From the NCBI GenBank assembly GCA_933228895.1, contig OW121856.1:17067805-17131804 (forward strand): a stretch of DNA of 64,000 bases, written 5' to 3'. The stretch comes from Platycnemis pennipes (Eukaryota > Arthropoda > Insecta > Odonata > Platycnemididae). Made by a program: the position numbers and the translations under genes. The notes beneath the pieces are model-generated. The model ran no database searches. It saw only the letters and a list, made by a program, of their open reading frames with translations, and had not been told where the DNA came from. This document shows, piece by piece, positions 53,469 through 64,000 of this stretch (the stretch's first letter is position 1; every line of letters begins with the position of its first letter).

Positions 53469-56400
53469 AATGAGGCGATGGATTATATTTAATTGGTAAA
53501 AAAACAGCTGTATAAAAAAATTTAGTTGTAAGAATAACATTTTAGAGCGAACGCCTTTAAGAAGGATTTATTTATTTCACCCTGAAATTATGCATTATTT
53601 CGGTGCACTGTTATAAAAAAAGGCTTTGGCGTATATTTTAGATAAAAACACAGCTGTATAAAAAAATTTAGTTTGAAGAATTTCATTTTTGAGTGAACGC
53701 CTTTAAGTACGATTTAATTATTTCATGTTGAAATTTACTTTATTATGGTGAAGTGTTATAAAATGAGGCGATAGCGAACATTAGAGGTAAAAAATCAGCT
53801 GTGTAAAAAAATTTAGTTGTAAGAATTTCATTTTTGAGCTAACGCCCCTAAATAGGATTTATTTATTTCACCCTGAAATTTTGCAAAGTTTCGGTGAACT
53901 GTTATAAAATGAGGCGATGGCGTGAATTATAGGTAAGAGAACAGATGTATAAAAAAATTTAGTTCGAAGAATTTCATTTTTGAGCAAACGCCTTTAAGTA
54001 CGATATAATTATTTCATCTTGAAATTTTGCTTTATTTTGGTGAAGTGTTATAAAATGAGGCGATAGCGACAATTATAGGTAAAAAATCAGCTGTGTAAAA
54101 AAATTAAATGTAAGAATTTCATTTTTGAGCTAACGCCGCTAAATAGGATTTATTTATTTCACCTTGAATTTTTGCATTATTTCGATGAACTGTTATACAA
54201 TGAGCGGATGGCGTCAATTATAGGTAACAAAATCAGCGGTATAAAAAAAATTTTTTGGAAGAATTTCATTTTTGATGGAACCCCTTGAAAAAAGAATTAT
54301 TTATTTCACCCTGAAATTTTGCATTATGTCGGGTAACTATTATAAAATGAGGCGATTGCGTCAATTATCGGTAAAAAAAACAATGTATAAAAAAATTTAG
54401 TTGGAAGAATTTCATTTTCAGCAAACATCTCTAAATAGAAATTTTTTATTTCACCCTGAAATTTTGCATTACTTCGATGAACTGCTATATAATGAGGTGA
54501 TGGCATCAATTATAGGTAAAAAAAAACAGCGGTATAAAAAAATTTGTTGGAAGATTTTTTATTTTTGAGCGAACGCGCTTAATAGGATTTCTTTATTTCA
54601 CCCTGAAATTTTGCATTACTTCAATGAACTGTTAGATAATAAGGAGAAGGCGTCAATTATTGATAAAAAAAGAGCTGTATAATAAAATTTAGATGGAAGA
54701 ATATCATTTTTTAACTCACGCCTCTAATAGTCTTCATTTATTTCACCCTGAAATTTTGCATTATTTCGGTGAACTGTTATAAAATGAGGCGACGACGTCA
54801 ATGACAGGTAAAAAACAGCGGTATAAAAAAATTTAATTGGAAGAATTTAATTTTTTAGTGAACGCCTTTAAGTACGATTTAATTATTTCATGTTGAAATT
54901 TACTTTATTATGGTGAAGTGTTATAAAATGAGGCGATAGCGAACATTAGAGGTAAAAAATCAGCTGTGTAAAAAAATTTAGTTGTAAGAATTTCATTTTT
55001 GAGCTAACGCCTCTAAATAGGATTTATTTATTTCACCCTGAGATTTTGCAAAATTTCGGTGAACTGTTATAAAATGAGGCGATGGCGTGAATTATAGGTA
55101 AGAGAACAGATGTATAAAAAAATTTAGTTCGAAGAATTTCATTTTTGAGCAAATGTCTCTTAAAAGAAATTATTTATTTCACCCTGAAATTTGCATTACT
55201 TCGATGAACTGTTATATAATGAGGTGATGGCATCAATTATAGGTAAAAAAAACAGCGGTATAAAAAATTTGTTGGAAGAATTTCATTTTTGAGCGAACGC
55301 GCTTAATAGGATTTATTTATTTCACCCTGAAATTTTGCATTACTTCGATGAACTGTTATATAATGAGGCGATGGCGTCAATTATTGATAAAAAAAGAGCT
55401 GTATAATAAAATTTTGTTGGAACAATTTAATTTATGAGCGTACCCCTCAAAAAAAGATTTATTTATTTCACTCCGAAAGTTTGCATTATTTCGGTGAATT
55501 GTAATAATCTGAGGCGATGGCGTAAATTGTAGGTAAAAAACAGCTGTATAAAAAAATGCAGTTGGAGGAATTTCATTTTTTAACGAACGCCTCTAAACAG
55601 GACTTTATTTATTTCACCCTGAAATTTTGCATTATTTCGGTGAACTGTTATAAAATTAGGCGATGGCGTCAATTATAGGTAAAAAACAGCGGTATAAAAA
55701 AATTTGTTGAAAGAATTTCATTTTTCAGCGAACGCCTCTTAATAGGATTTATTTATTTCACCCTGCAATTTTGCATTATTTCGGTGAACTGTTATAAAAT
55801 GAGACGATGGCGTTGATTATATGTCAAAAAAATAATGTATAAAAAAACTTACTTGGAAGAATTTCATTTTTAATCGAACGCCTCTAAATTTGATTTATTT
55901 ATTTCACCCTGAAAGTTTGCATTATTATGGTTACCTGTTATAAAATGAAGCGATGGCGTCAATTATACTTAAAAATCAGCTGAATAAAAAAATTTTGTTG
56001 GTAGAATTTCATTTTTTAACGAACGCCTTGTGCTAGGATTTATTTATTTCAACCTGTGGTTTTTCATTATTTCGGTGAACTGTTATAAAATGAGTCAATG
56101 ACGTCTATTATAGGTAAAAAAAAACAGTTGTATAAAAAAATTTAGTTGGAAGAATTTAATTTTTGAGCGAACGCCTCTAAATAGGATTTATTTATTTCAC
56201 CTTGATATTTTGCATTATTTCGGTGAACTGTTATAAAAGGAGGCGATGGCGTCAATTATAGGTAAAAAAAACAGCAGTATAAAAAAAATTTGTTGGAAGA
56301 ATTTCATTTTTGATCGAACGCCTCTAAATAGGATTTATTTATTTCATCCTGAAATTTTGCATTATTTCGGTGAACTGTTATAAAATGAGGCGATAGCGTG

Positions 56401-59400
56401 AATTATTGGTAAAAAAACAGATGTATAAAAAAATTTGGTTGGAAGAATTTCATTTTTTAACCAACGCGTTTAAATAGTATTTAACTTTTTCACCCTGAAA
56501 TTTTGTATTATTTCGGTGTACTGTTATAAAATGAGGCGATGGCGTGAATTATAGTTAAAAAAACAATGTATAAAAAAATCTAGTTGGAAGAATTTCATTT
56601 TTCAGCAAACTTCTCTAAATAGAAATTATTTATTTCACCCTGAAATTTTCCATTACTTCGATGAACTATTAGATAATGAGGTGATGGCGTCAATTATTGA
56701 TAAAAAAAGAGCTGTATAATAAAATTTAGATGGAAGAATATCATTTTTTAACTCACGCCTCTAATAGTCTTTACTTATTTCACCCTGAAATTTTGCATTA
56801 TTTCGATGAACTGATATATAATGAGGTGATGACGTCAATTATAGGTAAAAAAAACAGCGGTATAAAAAAATTTGTTGGAAGAATTTAATTTTTGAGCGAA
56901 CCCCTCAAAAAAAGATTTATTTATTTCACTCTGAAAGTTTGCATTATTTCGGTGAACTGTAATAAACTGAGGCGATGGCGTAAATTGTAGGTAAAAAACA
57001 GCTGTATAAAAAAATGTAGTTGGAGGAATTTCATTTTTTTACGAACGCCTCTAAACAGGACTTTATTTATTTCACCCTGAAATTTTGCATTATTTCGATG
57101 AACTGATATATAATGAGGTGATGACGTCAATTATAGGTAAAAAAAACAGCGGTATTAAAAAAATGTGTTGGAAGAATTTCATTTTTGAGCGAACGCCTCT
57201 AAATAGGATTTATTTATTTCACCCTGAAATTTGACATTATTTTCGGTGAACTGTTATAAAATAAGGCGATGGCGTCAGTAAAGGGAAAAAAACAGCGGTA
57301 TAAAAAAATTTGTTGAAAGAATTTCATTTTTGAGCGAACGCCTCTAAGTAGGATTTATTTATTTCACCCTGCAATTTTGCATTATTTCGGTGAACTGTTA
57401 AAAAATGAAGCGATGGCGTCAATTATAAGTAAAAAACATCTGTATAAAAAATTCTGTTGGGAGACTTTCATTTTTGAGCGAACGCCATTAAGTAGGATTG
57501 ATTTAATTCACCCTGAAATTTTGCATTATTTCGGTGATCCGGTAAAACATGTCGAGATGGCGTCAATTATAGTTAAAAAAACAGCTGTATAAAAAATTAA
57601 GTTAGAATAATTTCATTTTTGTTCTAACGCCTCTAAATATGATTTATTTATTTCACGTTGAAATTTTGCATTATTGTGGTTTAATGTTATAAAATGAAGG
57701 GATGGCGTCAATTATAAGTAAAAATCAGCTGTTAAAAAAATGTAGTTGGAAGAATTTCATTTCTGAGCGAACGCTTTGTGGTAGGATTTATTTTTTCACC
57801 CTGAAGTTTTGCATTATATCGGTGAACTGTTATAAATAAGGCGATGGCGTCAATTATAGGTAAAGAAAAGCTGTATAAAAAAATTTAGTTGGAAGAATTT
57901 CATTTTTTAGCGAATGCCTGTAAATGGGATTTATTTATTTCAACCTGAAATTTTGCATTATTTCGGTGAACTGTTACAAAATGAGGCGATGGAGTGTACT
58001 ATAGGTAAAAAAAACAGCTTTTTAAAAAAATTTAGTTGAAAGAATTTCATTTTTGACCGAACGCCTTTAAGAAGGATTTATTTATTTCACCCTGAAATTA
58101 TGCATTATTTCGGTGCACTGTTATAAATAAAGGCGATGGCGTCAATTATAGGTAAAAAAACAGCTGTATAAAAAAATTTAGTTTGAAGAATTTCATTTTT
58201 GAGCGAAATTTCTAAATAGGATTTATTTTTTTCACCCTGAAATTTTGAATTATTACCGTGAAGTGTTATATAATGAGGCGATGGCGTCAATTATAGATTA
58301 AACTAACTATATAAAATAATTAAGTAGGAAGAACTTCATTTTTGAGCGAAGGCCTCTAAATGGAATTTATTTTTTTCACCCTGCAATTTTGCATTATTTC
58401 GGTGTCATGTTATTAAATGAATCGATGGCGTCAATTATAGGTAAAAAACTGGTGTATAAAAAAATTTGTCGGAAGAATTTTATTTTTGAGTGAGCGTCTT
58501 TAAGTACGATTTAATTATTTCATATTAAAAATTTGCATTATTTTGGTGAACTGTTTTAAAATGAGGCGATAGCGCCAATTATAGGTAAAAAGCAGCTGTG
58601 TAAAAAAATTTAGTTGTAAGAATTTCATTTTTGAGCGAACGCCTTTAAATAGGATTTATTTATTTCACCCTGGAATTTTCCATTATTTCGGTGAACTGTT
58701 ATTAAATGAGGCGATGGCGTCAATTATAGGTAAAAAAAACAGCGGTATAAAAAAAATTTGTTGGAAGTTTTTCATTTTTGAGCGAACGCCTCTAAATAGG
58801 ATTCATTTATTTCAACCTGCAATTTTGCATTATATGTGTGCTGTTATTAAATGAGGCAATGGCGTGAATTATAGGTAAAAAACGTATGTATAAAAAATTT
58901 AGTTCGAAGAATTTCATTTTTGTTCGAACGCCCTTAAATATGATTTATTAATTTCACCCTGAAATTTTGCCTTATTTTGGTTAAATGTTATAATGTGAAG
59001 CAATGGCTTCAATTATACGTAAAACACAGATGTATAAAAAAATTTAGTTGGGAAAATTTCATTTTTAGCGAACGCCTTGTGGTAGTAATTATTTATTTCA
59101 CCCTGAAGCTTTGCAATATTTCGGTGAACTGTTATAAAATGAGGCGATGACGTCAATTATAGGTAAAAAAACAGGTGTATAAAAAAATGTAGTTGGAAGC
59201 ATTTCATTTTAGCGCGAACCCCTTTAAGTAGAATTTAATTATTTCACCCTGGAATTTTGCATTACTTTGATGAACTTTTATATAATGAGGTGATGGCGTA
59301 AATTATTGATAAAAAAATAGCTGTTTAAAAAAATTTATTTGGAAGAATCTAATTTTTGAGCGAACCCCTCAAAAAAGGATTTATTTATTTCACCCTGAAT

Positions 59401-62103
59401 GTTTGCATTATTTCGGTGAAGTGTAATAAACTGAGGCGATGGCGTAAATTATAGGTAAAAAACAGCTGTATAAAATTATTTAGTTGGATGAATTTCACTT
59501 TTTTACGAACGCTGCTGAAGAGGATTTAATTATTTCACCCTGAAATTTTGCATTATTTCGGTGAACTGTTATAAAATGACGCGATGGCGTCAATTATAAG
59601 TAAAAACCAGCTGTTTAAAAAAATTTAGTTGAAAGAATTTCATTTTTGAACGAACGCCTGCAAATGGGATTTTTTTATTTCAACCTGAAATTTTGCATTA
59701 TTTCGGTGAACTGTTATAAAATTAAGCGATGGCCTCAATGTTAAGTAAAAAACATCTGTATAAAAAAATTTTGTTGGAAGAATTTCATTTTCGAGCAAAC
59801 GCCTCTAAATGGGATTTATTTATTTCAACCTGAAATTTTGTATTATTTCGGTGAACTGTTATAAAATGTGGCGTTGGTGCAAATTTTTGGTGAAAAAGAG
59901 CTGTATAAAAAAATGAAGTTGGAAGAATTTCATTTTTGAGCGAACGCCATGAAGTAGAATTGATTTATTTCACCCTGAAATTTTGCATAAATTTGGTGAT
60001 CTGGTAAAAAATGTCCCGATGGCGTAAATGATAGTTAAAAAAACAGCAGTATAAAAAAATTGAGTTGGGAGAATTTAATTTTTGAGCGAATGCCTTGTGG
60101 TAGGATTTATTTATTTCACCCTGAAATTTTGCATTATTTCGGTGAACTATTATAAAATGAGGCGATGGCGTCCATTATAAGTAAAAAACAGCTGCTTAAA
60201 AAAATTTAGTTGAAAGAATTTCAATTTGAGCGAACGCCTGCAAATGGGATTTATTTATTTCAACCTGAAATTTTGCATTATTTCGGTGCACTGTTATAAA
60301 TAAAGGCGATGGCGTTTATTTTAGATAATAAAACAGCTGTATAAAAAAATTTAGTTTGAAGAATTTCATTTTTGAGGGAACGTCTCTAAATAGGATTTAT
60401 TTATTTCACCCTGAAATTTTGAATTATTACCGTGAACTGTTATATAATGAGGCGATGGCGTCATTTATAGATATAAAAAAAAACTGTATAAAATAATTAT
60501 GTTGGAAGTACTTCAGTTTTGAGCGAACGCCTCTAAATAGGATTCACTTATTTTCCCTGAAATTTTGCATTATTTTCGGTGAACTGTTATAAAATTAGGC
60601 GATATCGTCAATTTTAGGTAAAAAATCAGCTTTATAAAAAAATTTAGTTGGAAAAATTTCATTTTTGAGACAACGCCTTTAAGTAGGATTTATTAATATC
60701 ACCCAGAATTTTTGCATTAATTTCGGTGAGCTGTTATAAAATGAGGTGATGGCGTCAATGTTAGGTAAAAAATCCGCTATATAAAGAATTAAGTTGGAAG
60801 AATTTCATTTTTGAGCGAACGCCTGTAAATGGGATTTTTTTATTTCAACCTGAAATTTTGCATTATTTTGGTGAACTGTTTTAAATGAGGCGATGGAGTA
60901 TATTATAGGTAAAAAACAGCTGTTTAAAAAATTTTAGTTGATAGAATTTCATTTTTTAACGAACGCCTCTAAACAGGATTTATTTATTTCACCCTGAAAT
61001 TATGCATTATTTCGGTGCAATTTTATAAATAAAGGCGATGGCGACATTTTTGGTAAAAAAACAGCTGTATAAAAAAATTTAGTTTGAAGAATTTCATTTT
61101 TGAGTGAATGTCCCTAAATAGGATTTATTTATTTCACCCTGAAATTTTGAATTTTTACCGTGCACTGTTATATAATGAGGCGATGGCGTCATTTATAGAT
61201 ATAAAAAAACTTTATAAAATAATTAAGTTGGAAGAACTTCTTTTTTGGGCGAACGCCTCTAAATAGGATTCATTTATTTTACCCTGAAATTTTGCATTAT
61301 TTTCGGTGAACTGTTATAATATTAGGCGATGTCGTCAATTTTAGGTAAAAAATCAGCTATATAAAAAAATTTAGTTGGAAATATTTCATTTTTGAGATCA
61401 CGCCTTTAAGTAGGATTTATTAATTTCACCCAGAATTTTTGCATTCATGTCGGTGAGCTGTTATAAAATGAGTTGATGGCGTCAATTTTAGGTAAAAAAA
61501 CAGATGTATAAAAAAATTTAGTTCGAAGAATTTCATTTTTGAGCAAACGTCTCTAAAAAGAAATTATATATTTCACCCTGAAATTTTGCATTATTTTTGG
61601 GGAACTGTTATAAAATGAGGCTAGGACGTCAATGTTAGGTTATGTAGGTCAAAAAACAGATTTAGAAAAGATCAGAGAAAAAATTTAGTTAGAAGAATTT
61701 CATTTTTGTTCGAATGCCTCTAAATATGATTTATATATTTCACCCTGAAATTTTGCATTATTTTGGTAAACTGTTATAAAATGAGGGGATGGGGTTAATT
61801 ATAGATATAAAAAAAACTGTATAATCATTTTAGTTGGGAGAATTTGATTTTTGAGCTAAAGCCTTTAAGTAGGATATATTTATTCCACCCTGAAATTTTG
61901 CATTATTTCGGTGAAGTGTAATAAAATGATGGTGTAAATTATAGGTAAAAAACAGCTGTATAAAAAAATTTAGTTGGAAGAATTTCATTTTTTAACGAAC
62001 GCCTCTAAACAGGATTTATTTATTTCACCCTGAAATTTTGCATTATTTCGGTGAACTAGTATAAAATGAGGCGATGGCGTCAATTATAAGTAAACTGATG
62101 TAT
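53459..62103 (+). repeat. AT-rich 146-bp satellite array (between LINE copies)
   Basis: The same monomer family resumes exactly at the LINE 3' break and continues in the same orientation to the second LINE copy. From about 54600 it is the left part of macro-repeat copy B. The stretch 53459-54600 consists of types also seen at 34-43 kb. Small reading frames here are monomer translations. No host gene is visible. Confidence 0.96.
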
Positions 62104-63645
62104 TGTAACTGGGAAACCAAATCCCTCAACCTCTACTAACGAATCCGACTGGACAACCATCAGTCGCAGAAAATCCCCTCCCAAAAAACCAAACTTTTCC
62201 GTTCCCACTAACAAAGATCCACGAACACCGAACACCAAAAAGACCTCAGGAATCCCGGCCATTCGCCTTTATGACTTTAAATTATATGCCAAGCTTTATG
62301 ACAACATAAAGAAATAAATAAACTACCCCATGGGAACCACTATCACAAACCAATGCATCATCATCAATGCAAGATGCCTTGAGGATTTCAGAAAAATTAA
62401 AGAAATCCTACAACACGCCAAAGCACAATTTTCAACAAATGCCCTACCGTGGAGCAGCGACGTATCTATGTCATCAAAGGCCTAACAAAAGAACTACCAA
62501 AGGAATTCCTTAAACAGGAACTGACTGACCAAGGATTTGAAATCGACCTATTCGAAATACTGACAACCACCAGACCATTGAAGGATACTACGGAGGAGAC
62601 GGCACCTAGGTCAACAAACCTCTACAAAATACTACTCACTAGTAAGAACCAGGAAGCAGAATTACTGAAAATAACCACCATTAGAGGCATACCAATCACC
62701 ATAGAGGAATACCGCAGATCCACAGGGCCAGCGCAATGCACCAAATGTTGCCGCATAGGCCATACAAAAAATTACTGCGAGCTTGACCCGAACTGTGCTC
62801 GCTGTGCGAAATCTCACCATACTGGGGATTGCACGTTACCGCTTGGTCATCCAACAAAATGCTTCAATTGCGGCGGTCACCATACAGCAACGTTCAAAAA
62901 ATGTCCGAAATTTGTGAGAAAAGTTGCTGACATGCAACGCAATGCAACAAAGGCCACCCCAACCACAACCCATCCTACCAAAAACCTTAAACCTGCACCC
63001 ATTCCTACAAGTAACCCATGGCAATCCCGAAATCCTCAATCCCTAAAAACTCCTGTTGTTGCTAGAGAACTTTTCCCTACCGAAAATACCTTCCAAGTGC
63101 TGGAAATTGATCAAGATGACGCTGAGCATCACACCACATCCGGCGATGAAGCATGCGCAGAAATACCTTATCCACACACAAAACCACACACACCAAACAC
63201 TTACAAAAGGAATCCCCTTAGACATTATGAAGAGCCAAAACCTCAGAGACAAGCACCCAAAGAAAAAATCATTGCACCACAGAACCTCAATAGGACGACC
63301 TTCCCACCAGCTCCAATCCTACCGCCAATTAGTGGTGTGTCAACAACCTCGGAATCGACTGTTAGACCGTCATCACCGCAACCACCTGAAATTCCCGCAT
63401 CCGTTCCCAGCAATCCTATTCCCACATCCACAGCACCCCAATCACTTTCCACTGTTCCACTTGCAACATCCGCAACTTATTCACTCAGATCACCAGATGG
63501 CTCCCTGAATTGGGCTGCAATAATTCAATGGGGACTGAGCAAAATCCCGTCTTACCTTTGTATCCACTCCTTCTCCGACGCCATCCCTATCCTTCTAAAG
63601 CACGCCCTTGAACTCTTTACCCTTCTTTATGGAGCACAACAGTAA
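62104..63645 (+). pseudogene. Retrotransposon gag (ORF1), copy B, same defects
   Basis: The gag open stretch from 62449 to 63645 translates identically to copy A, with the three CCHC knuckles at the same residues (97-110, 116-128, 138-152). The stop corresponding to 51282 lies at 62315, and the frameshift falls near 62445-62452. Sharing both defects shows that they predate the macro-duplication or were spread by homogenisation. No initiator ATG is present in the gag frame. Confidence 0.88.
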
Positions 63646-64000
63646 ACAAAAACACATAGTCAATCTCCGAGTTCTGCAATGGAACTGCTGCCATCTTCCA
63701 CCACGCATGGAGGAACTCAAGCTCATGATTGAAAATCACAAACCGGACCTAATCACACTTTCTGAAACATGCCTCAAAGCATCTCAACATATTCGCATCC
63801 CAGGCTACACATTCTACAGACAAGACAGACATACAACCTCCAAAACATCTTTCGGCGGCGTCGCCATCGGCCTCAAAACATCATTACAACACAAACAAAT
63901 ACATTACACCAACATCAGTAACATAGAAATAACAGGTATACAATTAACCACAAAATCAGGAGAAATCAATATAATTTCAGCTTACATATCTCCAAAGAAA
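63629..64000 (+). pseudogene. Retrotransposon ORF2 endonuclease, copy B, partial
   Basis: The ATG at 63629 overlaps the gag stop as in copy A. The window ends after 124 codons, just past the SAYISP motif. N19 (LQWNC), E46 (LSETCL) and Y119 are present and match copy A; the remaining catalytic motifs lie outside the window. By analogy it is probably truncated downstream, but this is inference. Confidence 0.85.

Larger units (their letters stand above)
54600..64000 (+). repeat. Macro-repeat copy B (satellite plus LINE fragment, cut by window end)
   Basis: This is the second copy of the block starting at 42243. Relative to copy A it lacks seven monomers at a join near 55845 (copy A 43480-44512), lacks three monomers present in A at about 45450-45890, and has one additional monomer near 57100. 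It has a 6-bp loss near 61928 (ATGATGGTG in place of ATGAGGCGATGGTG). Elsewhere the copies differ only by scattered substitutions, for example GTCGCG at 48976-48981 against GTCCCG near 60013. Confidence 0.88.
62104..64000 (+). mobile_element. Non-LTR retrotransposon fragment, copy B (runs off window)
   Basis: This copy is 11033 bp downstream of copy A and joined to satellite at the same base, so it was duplicated with the array and is not an independent insertion. I saw one difference near the left end (TATTGTAACTGGG here, TATTGAAACTGGG in copy A). The gag open stretch encodes the same 398 residues. Whether its 3' end is truncated at the same point cannot be seen, since the expected join would lie about 490 bp beyond the window. 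Confidence 0.9.

Noticed and set aside
1..64000. CRISPR array or other prokaryotic repeat system.
   Set aside because: The repeats are continuous 146-bp monomers without unique spacers, there are no cas genes, and the LINE shows the DNA is eukaryotic.

Overview
The window is eukaryotic, non-coding and almost wholly repetitive. About 93% of it (1-51070 and 53459-62103) is one AT-rich tandem satellite, roughly 400 head-to-tail monomers with a modal length I count as 146 bp (about 31% GC). All monomers are in the same orientation. The only non-satellite DNA is two copies of one non-LTR retrotransposon (LINE) fragment: 51071-53458, and 62104 to the window end. Its gag has the three-zinc-knuckle layout of Jockey/I-type elements and its ORF2 begins with an APE-type endonuclease. 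Together with the satellite this points to an arthropod, most likely an insect, in a pericentromeric, centromeric or other heterochromatic block. I cannot name the species.

Layout. 1-10390: higher-order repeats (HORs), first a 1568-bp unit (714-3855) and then a 1467-bp ten-monomer unit with one copy shortened to six monomers (5544-10390). 10391-25129: diverged monomers with weaker order and a few local duplications. 25130-34200: a dimer repeat, a 1329-bp-offset duplication, a freshly amplified single monomer and a 14-15-monomer HOR. 35440-42060: a four-monomer HOR, a 2179-bp-offset duplication and a dimer duplication. 42243 to the end: a macro-duplication whose unit is about 11-12.4 kb and carries the LINE fragment; the two copies differ by gains and losses of whole monomers (1, 3 and 7 units).

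The LINE fragment is inserted in + orientation. Its gag reading frame is longer than the uninterrupted 398-codon stretch: upstream residues continue in another frame, with one stop codon (51282) and one frameshift near 51415, and both defects are shared by the two copies. ORF2 keeps the endonuclease catalytic motifs but stops abruptly where satellite resumes, so reverse transcriptase and the 3' end are absent. The fragment cannot move by itself and has been copied as part of the satellite array.

I found no protein-coding host gene, tRNA, rRNA, CRISPR array or bacterial feature. Short reading frames within the satellite are chance translations of the monomer. The feature most worth a second look is the LINE-containing macro-repeat and the whole-monomer exchange history written in it; I see no new biochemical system.
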